Part shown: positions 12,000 through 23,319 of the stretch, piece by piece
Position numbering within the stretch: the first letter of the stretch is position 1
Layout of the letters: each line of letters opens with the position of its first letter
Source: Epiperipatus broadwayi
Taxonomy: Eukaryota > Onychophora > Udeonychophora > Euonychophora > Peripatidae
Direction of reading: 5' to 3'
Assembly: GCA_028023455.1 (NCBI GenBank)
Contig: JAQFVV010000258.1
Coordinates: 548,501 to 612,500 of the forward strand
Length of the DNA: 64,000 bases
Position numbers and translations under genes: made by a program
The notes under the pieces: model-generated
Told to the model about the DNA's origin: nothing
The model's input: the letters and a program-made list of their open reading frames with translations, nothing else
Database searches by the model: none

Positions 12000-12971
12000 A
12001 TTAAGAATAAACGTTTTTGCATATATGAAATCAAGCGTTTCCGTTACCGAAACATATGAACCTGAAACATTTTGTTATAATTATAATAGTCAGTCAATAG
12101 TACAGTCATCGAATTTTGTTTTAAGTACGTAAATGTGTAGAATAAAAAGATGTAATGAAGATAACAAAACAAAATTATTAATAATATGAATATTAAAATA
12201 ATAAAAAAAATAACAAATGCTGTTATATCTACTAAATAAATTATACGTAATATTATGTAGAATAGCATTTTATAATATATCTAAACTAATACCAATATAT
12301 TTATTGATATAAATAAATAAATTTAAATTATGACTTAGTAAATTATAATATTTTAAAAGATAAAAATTAAGTTCAATAAAAGCAAATTACATTTAAGAAA
12401 TGTTTGTAATCGATATAAATTTAAAAATACAAACAAATCACTAAATATATGTGTTTTATTGTTATATATATATATGATGTAGAAGATTTTCTTTACTATT
12501 ACTACTACCTTAAATTCAAAAATTGATGAGTGCTTTTTAATACACACTAAAAATAGAGCTTTTAAGAATTGTTTTCAATAACCATTAAATAAATAAAAAA
12601 AATATCTATCAGGTGTTGGTTATGTAGACGTAAACTTAATCAAATATAGACAGACATATAATTATCTATTTAAAAAAACAATGTCGGTTAACAAGTACCA
12701 TTATAGATATAATAAATTAAAATACTTCTTTATATATAATGCTTTTCTAATCATTTTATAAAGTGTTTTGTGGGGATGGGGATTTTGTGTTGTGTTTAGA
12801 TCATCAGTCTCAATTATTCACATTATATATAGAGATAAAAGAAACAATTTCTAAAAAAAAAAAAAAACCTCTAGAAATTAAAGTGGTGGCAGATTTTTTA
12901 TAATTCACATTGAAATTAGGCATACAAAGTAACAACTGTACAATATACATTGATTGTTATAAAAATATATA
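12000..12971. other. AT-rich gene-free stretch
   Basis: ORFs on the minus strand at 12.04 and 12.35 kb are Ile/Leu/Phe-rich and without motif; I treat them as compositional. Nothing else was recognised. Confidence 0.5.
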
Positions 12972-13239
12972 CTGGTATAAAAAATAAATCATAGATATAA
13001 TAAAATATCTTTACTAACAACAAAATGATATATAACAATAGCTGTAATATAGTCATATAATCATCACAAATAAAAATAACATATAAAAGTTCTTTTCAGC
13101 AAATTTTAAATTTTTGCCATTTTCAATACGGCTTAATTACAAAAATAATCTATACTGCATACATAGTGATATCTACCGGCTCTATATAAAATTAATACCA
13201 GCCTATAATTACACTTAAATATCTTTATAACAACACATA

Positions 13240-14138
13240 TTATACAACCCTCCATTCATTTTTCATTATCCAATTATTAGTTAAATTAATTGATGTTTTA
13301 TAAATGTTCATACAGTTATTTCTGTTATAATTAATGTAATTGGTTTCATATATTTTCCTTCTATTAATTTCTTTAATATAATTTAATGGGCTTATATTCT
13401 TAACACAATCTATTCTATGTCCATATTTTAAGTAGTGAACATATAATGCAGATCTGTTGTCTCTTCTATTAATAGCATTATTATGTTCTTTAGCCCTTTC
13501 TTCTAATTGCTTCACTGTAAGTCCATAATAAACCAAACTGCAAACCCCACAAGTAATTTTATATAATATACCCTTTTTATATTTTATATTATCTTTTATT
13601 TTATAATTCCCTACTAATATATCAAGAGTTTTATTGTTTGACCATCAGCTATGAGTATGAAGCCATGGAGTTTTGAAAGCGCTAAGCTTTAAATAAATTA
13701 TTAAAATATATATAACTTCTTTAACGAGTGTTCACAGCGCATAATTATTGATATTAAATAATGTATTATATATTTTAGGAACATATGAAAGTTTTACCCA
13801 TTTTATATTTTCTGGTTCACTATTATTACCCAAATTATTTTGTTTATAATTAAAGAATATATTTCTAATGCTTTTAGGGTTATATCCATAACTAGTATAT
13901 AACTTTATACATTTCTCTTTTTGCAAAGTAGCTATCTTCCTATCTGTGTTATATTTTATCATTTTTGTTTTTAAAAATTTTAATAACTGCCATTTTTTGA
14001 ATCCATGCCTGTTTCGAATCCATAGAAATTATTTTCCTTAATTTATCTTCTTTAATGAAGTGTTTTAATATAATTGTATTATTATCATCTATCTCTACCT
14101 CTATATCTAAATATTTTATTTTAACATCAATTTCTATA
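13240..14138 (-). pseudogene. Penelope-like RT C-terminus plus GIY-YIG endonuclease, broken
   Basis: Read on the minus strand: first 'IKYLDIEVEIDDNN', a stretch resembling the FLDV-type motif after the RT palm of Penelope-like elements. A frameshift follows, then 'NRHGFKKWQLLKFLKTKM', and the linker 'YGYNPKSIRNIF' and 'WVKLSYVPKIYNTLFN' (13962-13732). In the same frame after two in-frame TGA stops come 'FKTPWLHTHS' and 'YKITCGVCSLVYYGLT' (Cys pair plus the GIY-YIG core YYGLT), 'LEERAKEH' (conserved Arg and His) and 'YETNYINYNRN' (conserved Glu). The GIY-YIG endonuclease nicks target DNA for insertion. Both stops are TGA, and a frameshift upstream marks it as dead. The ORF end is TAA near 13240. 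Confidence 0.8.
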
Positions 14139-14144
14139 ATTGTA

Positions 14145-14380
14145 AATTAATAGAAGAAACGACAGATCTGCATTATATGTTCACTATTTAAAATATGGAC
14201 ATAGAATAGATTGTGTTAAGAATATAAGTCCATTAAATTATATTAAAGAAATTAATAGAAAGGAAATATATGAAACCAATTACATTAATTATAACAGAAA
14301 TAATTGTATGAACATTTATAAAACATCAATTAATTTAACTAATAATTGGATAATGAAAAATGAATGGAGGGTTGTATAAT
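14145..14380 (+). pseudogene. Inverted 5'-truncated copy of the PLE-A GIY-YIG C-terminus
   Basis: Encodes 'INRRNDRSALYVHYLKYGHR', then 'EIYETNYINYNRNNCMN' and terminates with a WRVV-stop, as in the minus-strand copy. It begins abruptly inside the domain, past the GIY-YIG core, so it cannot be active. Differences from its partner (for example NRKEIYET against NRRKIYET) show that the two have diverged since duplication. Confidence 0.8.
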
Positions 14381-14650
14381 ATGTGTTGTTATAAAGATAT
14401 GTAAGTGTAATTATAGGCTTGTGTTAATTTTATATAGAGCCGGTAGATGTCACTATGTGTACAGAATAGGTTATTTTTGTAATTAAGCCATGTTGAAAAG
14501 GGCAAAATTTTAAAATTTGCCGAAAAGAGCTTTTATATATGTTATTTTTATTTGTGATGATTATATGATTATATTACAGCTATTATTATATATCATTTTG
14601 TTGTTAGTAAAGATATTTTATTAGATCTATGATTTATTTTTAATTTGAAA

Positions 14651-17600
14651 AAGCAAGATAAAGGATTTATTCCTTGTATTTTAGATACTGGTATAAAGTA
14701 TAAGAGATTTTTTTTTTTTTTCAAGTTGCATTATGCAAATAAAATTATATCATTTTTTGAGGAAACTTGGCAATGTTTTTCATTAACCAAATCTTCAAAA
14801 TTTGATTGAATTTATTGAGCTGTAATTATTTTTAAAATTGATAGCACCTGCTAACCAGTTAACCTGTCTTTTAGCACTTTTATTATTTTTTTAAAGTTGG
14901 AAATAGTTGTTCACAAAACATGCACTACCTAACATAGCTAAAATATGCTTAATTGCACAAAACATACAAAACTACTGGTCAATTGATAAATACCTTACAT
15001 AAATGTGGAATCCCAACATCTATGTCTCTGTTTCAACACAGAATCATATTGAATTTCAATTAATTCCAATTGTAAAGTGTCATTAATAGTTTCATCATCA
15101 ATAGAGAAATAAATAGATGAAATTGATCTTCACACTTCTTAAAGTCCAAAAATTTTCTATCAGATTCATCGTCTAATATTTTAATATGATTAGCATATTA
15201 CCATAATGATTGGCATAAATACATTGGAAAATTCCATAGAAGAATATATATTCTGAAAAATATGAGAGCAACATCATAACACAAATCAAGATGGTCATTA
15301 AGTTATTAAATATTATAGTAAATCTGTAAATATAAAAATATAAACTTGTCAGATATAGAATGTAAAATATATAAAAATTAATAGAATTGTTAAAAAATGT
15401 AATTCATCATGAACATGGTTTAAATACGAACAATAATGACAGCTTTCACTGGAAATATGATGACTGAAGATAAAAACTGAAAAAAAAAATTGCTACAAAA
15501 AAAGACTAAAAAACATCGTCATAAAACATTAAAGCAAAGACAAGAAATAGTGCTGGATCATTTGGGATTCTTGCATAAATATCTCAAAATAAAGCATTAA
15601 CTTTTGACCTACTTATAAATCCATTTTTTTTTATATCTGAAGTGGCTGCTAATAGTATGACAATACAAAGTATAATGATAGCTAACAGTATTATTATTAA
15701 TTATTTTGATTAAACTATGGATCAGCTATATTTAAAAATTGTACATATGAATGTAAAATACATACACACTTGCATATATATATGTACTCACACATTATCT
15801 GGTATTAGGGCTTAATAGTATGGGGATATGCTTGGATAAAACTAATAAAAAAAACTTGAAGCTTATGTTTACTAAATTGCCTAATTAAAAAATGGTTTTC
15901 ACTTAATCTATTCCTTATACATAATGTGGCCATAACAAAATTAGACAATAGATTAGAAAACCAGAAACCAAACACAATCAAGTATTTAGATGTATACTTT
16001 GCATTATTTAGGAAAAGGCAACAATGTGCTTACATTCCTGTTGCATAAAGGCTTAGTATAGTGTAAAAGTGATCAGTCTGAAACATCAGCCAAGTATATA
16101 AATGAAAAAAATAATCATATATAGTTTCTAAACAATTCTTTACTAATTTCAGATCTATGTGATCAAAGCACTTTACACTTTTCATTTGAAAATCTTAAGT
16201 ATACAATCATCCGACACAATAAGACTCCTGTATAAATATTATATGGTCCCTAGTCTTGATATGAATACCAAAATTTGTGCATAATAGAAAATTCATAAAC
16301 TTTCTAATGCACAAATATACATAGTAAAAACACTATCAATATATACTATCAGTAATTACTTGTAAATGAATATAGTCACTCTAATTCCAAGAAAACACAA
16401 ACTCTAAAAATTAGTTTTGTGACAACTATACATACCAACTTATAAATAATAAATACATCCACATATACAACATGCGGAACCATTGGTCTGTCTAAATGAT
16501 ATTTTGCCATAAAAAATTTCATTGTGAAATATTTCAACACCATGTTTAATTATGCTTTTCCAATATATTCTATTCTCTTACATATCTTCCCAATAAAATA
16601 AGTAATTGAATACCTTTGAAATAATCTTTATAATGCAAACAGGATCTAAGTTTACTACAATGTTCACAATTAAATACTCTTTTAGGATATCTTGCATGGG
16701 TCATTCATTTTCTATGACTAACCCAATGAAGGTGTGATTTTACAACAGTGATTCTATAGAAGCATAATCAGCAAATATTTATGCACATGAGTTGCACGTT
16801 CTCTATACATATGTTACATAAAGATAAATAATGATCTTTGTTAATAAGAAAAAATCATATCTCTCTCCTTTATTTTAAAATGACAAGTTAAATTATCGAA
16901 AACTAACTAATTTTATTCTTCCTCTCTTTTCTAAAGGAAAATGTATAGTACAAATGTTATGAAAAATATTTTAATAAGTATATTAAAGTAGTTTCTCAAA
17001 AACAAAACAACAAACAAAAATTATTTTAGATCCTTTTTCTCTATTAAAAATTATTAACGAAATTGAAATAATAAACAAATATTAAATTTAAAATTCAAAC
17101 TACTTTATTTGCTTGTATCAGTCATTGACTTTGTAATATTTTTGGATTGCAGGACCAGCATTTTGCAGTGAAATTGAGAAAATTACAATTTCTTTATTAT
17201 TTTCTTATTTTTTATTTTTCTTTAAATGTGTGTTAGTAAAGGCATAGTTACTGGAAAAATAGATATGGAGAAAAGACTATATATATAACATGTAATATTT
17301 ACATTACAACTGCTACTACAGACAAATGCAAAAGCAAATAAAATATGTTAAATGAATAAGCATAAAAAGTCATATCAATGTTGTTGTTTTTTTTTAATCA
17401 GTTATAAAATTTACATTTGAAATCTTACAGGGAACTAATAAGTACTTCAAAAGAACTCTAATACTGATCTTCCAAAGGATATATCACCACAATCCTTGAC
17501 TAAAAACCATTTTAGATTAATGTTAATGGAATTCAATTTCCTGATTCAATAAATAAAATAATTAAGTAATTGTCAATTCTGAAGACATACAATAAAGTTT

Positions 17601-18022
17601 TAATATATCACAAGCCCAATAGATTTTGAATATATTTACCAGTGAATAGGTAGTTACCCATCCACAAAGCACACATTTTAATATTAATAACATCCAAAAG
17701 TTGTATCAGATTTTGAATATTATTTATCATATATTCTTAAAATTATTATAAAATGGAAATTAATATTATATATTTCATTGTTGTTGTTCTTTTTTGCATA
17801 TAATTATTTATATAACAACATATTAATACAATTTAATAACAATAAACAAATCCTTCAATCATCATTTGGAACCCATCTCAATTTAAGATATAATATGTTA
17901 TAAATATTAATTATATAAGGTTAAGATTAAGATTTCACAATAAAATATTCAGTAGGCAAAACTTTCAATTCTTTATCAATATTACCAAATTCACCACTTC
18001 CTTTATTTTGCTGTAATATCTT
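14651..18022. other. AT-rich gene-free stretch
   Basis: No gene supported. A less AT-rich patch at 16.2-16.85 kb encodes a stray minus-strand 'FNCEHCSK' that is not followed by a proper zinc-finger histidine pair. The 15.8-16.1 kb region has stops in all frames. Confidence 0.5.
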
Positions 18023-18270
18023 ATAATAAACTAAAGATCAGCATTTCAAGCTAATGTACCTGCACTTTTTTTATGAATGTTAATAATAAATGAATACTTT
18101 CATTTCCAGTGCTTAAGATTTGCCCATACTTAAGCATTTGGGTTGAAAGAATAGGTGGATTCATTCTATTCTTTCGCAAAGACTTTATCTTGTGTTGGAA
18201 ATGAAAGTATTCATTTCACAAAAAAGCGCATGTACATTAGCTTGAAATGCTGATCTTTAGTTTATTACAA
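18023..18270. repeat. Inverted-repeat (MITE-like) element
   Basis: Arms of about 85 bases (18023-18110 and about 18183-18270) share 'aaactaaagatcagcatttc', 'aagctaatgtac' and 'gaatactttcatttcca' as inverse complements. The roughly 75-base centre contains 'aagcatttgggttgaaagaa' and a partial inverse. A one-arm fragment lies at 3.85 kb, so the sequence is dispersed. The 18.3-18.95 kb flank, with 'catttcgactgtcctacagt' and 'gactgcaagacagttgaaat', is another weak inverted pair. Confidence 0.7.
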
Positions 18271-20106
18271 TTTATATACATCGTGCTATATAAATAAATA
18301 TCTCATGTAATATCTTATATAAATGCAATTTATCCAATACTTTGAATACATTTTAGCAAAAACCTATTATTGTATTTATATGCATATATAATCTTACATT
18401 TCGACTGTCCTACAGTCCTCTTCACAATATAATGAACAACATAAAAATAAAATACATAACTATACAAATAATACCGAAAAAAAATGTAAACAAAATTAAT
18501 AAAATAATAAAAAACAACTCAAAATATAACAAAATATAATAAAAATGAAATAAATATAATCAAACCCAAATAAAATAATCCAATTAATATAAAATAAAAT
18601 ATACAATATAAATATAAACTAAATATAAATTATGCATGTGTATTCCTGATTGTACACATACATATTCTGAACAACTATTAATTTAATATATTATTCATTT
18701 TTATTATTTCTTTTAATAATCTCCTAATTACTTCTTTTACTTATAAACTTAAGCTTTAGTTTTATTGGCACCACCTTATTATTAGTTTTATCAAATTTAC
18801 ATTTTTTGTGGTATTATTTATATAGCAATGCATTTTATTTTATATTATTCATTATATCATAGCTCTGAAAAAGACTGCAAGACAGTTGAAATATAAGGTT
18901 GTGTACACATATAGATACAATAATAGGTTTTGCGAAAACATGTTCAAAGTATTGGATAAATTACAATTCTTAGATTACAGTAGAGATAAAATTACAATTC
19001 TTTATTAATTCATCATAAGGAGTGCAATATATGTTCAATATTCATCCAAAAATACCCCCGCCCCCCAAAAAAACAATTTATTGAACTTTCTACCACATAA
19101 TCACCTAAAATCAATCAACATTAATGCTCTGTTAAATGACATTTATGAATAATCTTAATAATTTGGTTTTACAAAACAAATGATTTCCTTTCTTCTGTAT
19201 TATAGTCATATCTCTACTTTTTTTTATTTTTTCCCATATCATGTTATGCTGTAAATGATTTTGACTTCTGTTACACACAATGAGGTTACAATATTTCATA
19301 AATAAAAGAATGGTCAAAAATTTTAGGCTGGATGACACAGAATCCATTATGTTGTTTCTGCATTTAACAAATGAAAAGATAGGGCAGTGTATCATAGTGG
19401 TAACTACTTTAACTCAATTACATGCATATTCTGCCAAACTTATTGAACTGAAATGGAGGTTACATTTAGTTACTGAATTATATTTAATTTTTAGAAATAT
19501 TCATTTAAAAATGTTTCTGACATTTTGAAAAATACAATGACAAGATCAAAAAATCAATCAATAAATCTTAAACCTGATAGATGTGATAAAAACATATCTG
19601 CATAAAAATAAGCATGTGAAGTACATAAAAAAATGGCAGATAAGAAAAAAACTCTTAAAAGATTATTTCAGAATTGCTTTAAAAACAAGCACATATTGAT
19701 TAATTACTTTTATTAGAGAGATGAGGTAATTGACAGAATACAATGGAGAGCTAAAATTATGCAAAATATTAAAATCATTTTCAAAAAAAAAAAGTGTTCA
19801 AACCGATTAAGAGAAAATGATTCCAAAATGTAAATAATAAGAGAAAAAAAAACAAATGTAAGATAGAAATACTGTTAATAAATTTAGAGTTTGTGATGTG
19901 GTTTGCATAGATATTATAAAATACATTTATATATTATTTGTTTTAATAAAGTTATTTTAGAATAAAATACATTTAATTTTTGTTTTTTACTATCTTTTTT
20001 TCTTTGTTTTTTATTTGGGATTAGTATGGCTATATTATATGAAAGAGATTGCTAATAATTGTTAATAAATATATAATAAGAATGTGAATTAACTGTATTT
20101 CTAAGT
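18271..20106. other. AT-rich gene-free stretch
   Basis: The overlapping ORFs at 19.13-19.53 kb on both strands show no recognisable domain. Nothing else was seen apart from the weak inverted pair near 18.40 and 18.88 kb. Confidence 0.45.
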
Positions 20107-20121
20107 AAAAATAAAGTTTTA

Positions 20122-20221
20122 GTTAAGCAATGGTGGTCGAGAGGTCAATGACAGCTGCTTTACAAGCAGTTGTCCCGGATTAGCAGGTTCACTTCCTGGC
20201 TGATGCTATGACACATGAAAA
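20122..20221 (+). repeat. tRNA-Val-like SINE, copy 2
   Basis: Reads 'agcaatggtggtcgagaggt', then the anticodon arm GCTGC-TTTACAA-GCAGT, and ends 'gctgatgctatgacacatg' plus an A run. It is flanked by the 15-base direct repeat 'aaaaataaagtttta' at 20107-20121 and 20222-20236, a perfect target duplication. The variable arm carries an insertion 'attagcag' relative to copy 1. Confidence 0.85.
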
Positions 20222-20821
20222 AAAAATAAAGTTTTAACTACTAAGAACTATTTTTTCATTATGCTGATTTCATTTTTGATTTTAAAATTGTGTATGTGTA
20301 TCTGTATTGCATATGAATATACAGCAGATAACATCAAGATAAAATGGCATTATAGTTAACTGTTTGTCATATGCATTATAATAAAACTTGGAGGGATTTC
20401 AGATTACAGGAAGCTTAGGATATGTCTTTCAAATAGCCAATCCATCTAACTATCCTAATGACTATTTTATCCATCATTGGCTTTGCACTAAAATGCATAC
20501 ATTCCCTCCCTACGTCTACTTCTTATGAATTACATGTAGTAGATATCTTTACAATCTATTTTTTAAAGTTAAACAACCAATAATACAATCATATATTACA
20601 ATTGCCATTTATCTTTCAGTCAATAACAGAATAGTTTTTACATATCAGTTGGCAATGCAAATTATATTGCAGTATCTAAAAATGGACAGATCTGAAACTA
20701 GTTTTAGACCAACTAGACATGTAAGCAGCATTTCAGGACTTTACTTGGACAACTCAAAAAGTATAAAGTCAAGTAATCTATATACTAGAAGCATCAGCTG
20801 TTTATAAGTAGTGAAAATTGA

Positions 20822-20939
20822 GTAAGACTGATATATATATATTTAAAAAAATAAATTAATTTGTAGTATTTGTATCATTTGTAAGACTGATATATATATA
20901 TTTAAAAAAATAAATTAATTTGTAGTATTTGTATCATTT
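20822..20939. repeat. Perfect 59-base tandem duplication
   Basis: The unit beginning 'gtaagactgatatatatata' and ending 'gtagtatttgtatcattt' occurs twice head to tail (20822-20880, 20881-20939) with no difference that I can find. Lack of divergence in such AT-rich DNA suggests a recent duplication. Confidence 0.9.
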
Positions 20940-22180
20940 GTAAAAAGTTTAAAACTCAAGAACAGTTTGTTAATAAAAAAAAAAGTGTTTTTCAAATTAC
21001 TGATAATTTAGGTATGACTAAAGAAAAAACTATTTGTATTTCTAAAATAAATCTAGATAATAGTAAAGATTGTAATTATCGAAAGACTACATGCCCCCAA
21101 TTAAATAGTTTTTCAATGTTAATAAAATAAATTTCTCTGGCGACTAAGTAAATTAGTTAAATGGTGATCCATCAAGAAGGAATATATTTACTTTTAAAGG
21201 AATCATAATAGACACTGGATCTTAAAGATATTAATTATCTAATGGATAGGCTACCCGAGGGCGTATATTTTAGTTTTAAATGCATTCAACAGGGCCTTCT
21301 ATCTTGAATGTATGTAATATATATTATTAAAATTTCATATAACTTCTTATCTAGAGTTTTACTTCTGTGTTTTCATTTTTTAATTGTTTTAAACATTATG
21401 CTATGTAGCAAAATACAAATGTCATCGACTTTTAATAGACAATTGCTTGTGCAAGATGGATTCCAAATTATTGCTACATGTAAATAAAACTGAAAAGATA
21501 AAGTTTTTCATTATAGTGAAAAAATTGAGATAAATTAGATATATATAGAGAGAGAGCTTCTATCAAATTTATTACAATGAGGTATGGAACCCCTATTGAC
21601 AATTTAAAAAACACTGAAATTTTTATTTTAAGGATATCAAAATCATAAAATCAATAATCTTGCTTGAACTGAACATGTAAAATAGACGAAGAGGAAGAAA
21701 CTTCTTAAAAATATATTTTATAATGAATGTGTGCATAGTTTTCCATAGGAAAGACACTTTTACCACAGCTAAGATTAGACTATTATGAAAAGATACAATC
21801 AAGGCATTTTGAAATAATAAAAAAAAATTGATTTAAAAGAAGTTAAAGAACATTATTGCAAAATATCAAATAAGCAAGCATAAAACACACTATGTATGCA
21901 TGTTGATGTATTTGTGATTCATGGATTTGTTATATAGGTATAAAACTCTCCTCTCTCCTTCTAACAATCTATCTACCCAGCCATCCATTTACCTGTCTAT
22001 TTATCTAGAGTTAGTATTATGATAACTGTTAATATTAGTGATAATAAATATACAATAGAATGACAATATTTTAAGTATGATAATTTTTTATTACTATTAA
22101 TTATTTTCTCATTAACATGAAAACATTTGTCTCCTAAAAGTTGTATATAGTATATGTATTCTTAATCAAGTATTATATTT
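20940..22180. other. AT-rich gene-free stretch
   Basis: No coding motif. Short features only, such as an AG microsatellite near 21548. Confidence 0.5.
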
Positions 22181-22184
22181 GCCT

Positions 22185-22705
22185 CAAAGTTTGTGATGAT
22201 AGTATACTAGATGTGGTAATATATTGGACCACTTCCATCATCTATTTATTAAATGTTGAATATATAAAAAATTTCAAACTTTATTTAAACTTTTCAAATT
22301 ACAAACAACTTGTTATATTTATATAAGGCTACTACAACCTTAATACATGTGCCTTGTATGCTTAATTTTATTACAAGAGAGACCTCTACAAATCTTAATG
22401 CAAAATTCGACTTTATAAAGATAAGAGCGGCCACGCTTTTATCTTCAACCTATTTTTCTAATTATATAGGCAAATTTAAAGCATGATTTGGTAGATTTGC
22501 CAATGCGTTAAGATTTGTAGAAGTTTCTCTTGTAATAAAATTGAGCACACAAGGCGCATGTGCTATATAAATATATAAATATTACGTGCTGACATTGTGC
22601 TTAACAAGAATTAATATTTACAACTTTAAATAACTTGTTAGTAAGTTGTCTATATTTGAAAAGTTTAAATAAAGTTTAAAGTTTTCTATACATTCAACAT
22701 ATTAT
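22185..22705. repeat. Family A snap-back pair split by a nested inverted-repeat element
   Basis: The left half (22185-22330) has 'aaagtttgtgatgatagtat', 'attggaccacttccatcatc' and 'caaactttatttaaactttt'. The right half (about 22625-22705) is inverse: 'gaaaagtttaaataaagttt', then 'cattcaacat'. Between them sits the element at 22343-22566. The 61-codon ORF at 22141 crosses the left half and is not a gene. Confidence 0.65.
22343..22566. mobile_element. MITE-like element with about 65-base terminal inverted repeats
   Basis: The left end 'acatgtgccttgtatgctta' through 'ctacaaatcttaatgc' is matched in inverse at the right end ('gcgttaagatttgtagaagt' through 'acaaggcgcatgtgc'). The centre carries 'gataagagcggccacgcttt', unusually CpG-containing for this window. 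It lies within the family A pair, so it inserted into it or was captured by it. Target duplication not determined. Confidence 0.7.
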
Positions 22706-23103
22706 CACAAGTACTATATTTCTTTGAATTATAAATAAACATACATATGATATTAGTGTAAAAAAAAACAACTTTACAAATTAAAAATATATGCAACATT
22801 TTCTGTCAAAGAAGGTTTTTTAAAAAGTACAACCTAATAAAAATTATTTATTTTCTTTAATAGCAAACAATTTGCTAATATTTTATGGATATATTGATTC
22901 AAAGGTCTAGTATAAATATTTATATATATATATCAAACCATGGTTAAAAATTATTAATCAAATCCATCAAATAAAATAATTTTGTTACATAAAACTAACT
23001 TTAATGTCTTTTCCCATTTTAATTAATTATGCCTGTCTTCCTAAAATTTTAGCTCATGATCTTGAGTAACAGAGACACTATCAGAATACTAACAGGAAAG
23101 AAA

Positions 23104-23315
23104 TTAAAATGGTATTACTTCAGGATATAGCATCTCCACTGGTGGTCCTTCCATAAGAAAGGAATGCTCTAAAGACATTAGATTTGAATGATAAATAAAA
23201 CTATCCATAGATATAACTTTCAAGCTGACTTTCACATGGGTAGTTGATAAAACTGATGCCAATCCGGAAATATAACTCATCATTTTTCTCAATATTTTAC
23301 ATGCTCTTTACTAAA
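23104..23315 (-). other. Unrecognised ORF with protein-like composition
   Basis: The minus frame from about 23315 reads 'RACKILRKMMSYISGLASVL' and later 'FLMEGPPVEMLYPEVIPF', ending at 23104. Its residue mix (Met, Ser, Val, Pro, Gly, His) is less AT-biased than the surrounding ORFs, so it may be a decayed transposon ORF or an exon. A 'tgtcacttttag' acceptor-like site lies just upstream at about 23320, and 'gaagtaatacc', a weak donor-like site, near its end. I do not recognise a family. Calling it a gene would be unsupported. Confidence 0.25.
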
Positions 23316-23319
23316 AGTG

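Larger units (their letters stand above)
12972..14650. mobile_element. Penelope-like element palindrome (family PLE-A)
   Basis: A minus-strand copy (about 14138 down to 12972) is followed by a plus-strand, 5'-truncated copy (14145-14650). The shared arms, about 500 bases each (12972-13475 and 14145-14650), are inverse complements at high identity. They include the end of the ORF and the 3' untranslated region ('ctatataaaattaatac...' on the left, 'ttaattttatatagagccgg' on the right). Penelope-like elements are known for such tandem or inverted partial copies. The right arm contains about 40 bases near 14655-14690 absent from the left. Neither copy has a complete RT. Confidence 0.8.

Noticed and set aside
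16640-16800. C2H2 zinc-finger gene on the minus strand ('FNCEHCSK')
   Set aside because: The second histidine spacing is missing and stops surround it; no neighbouring finger.
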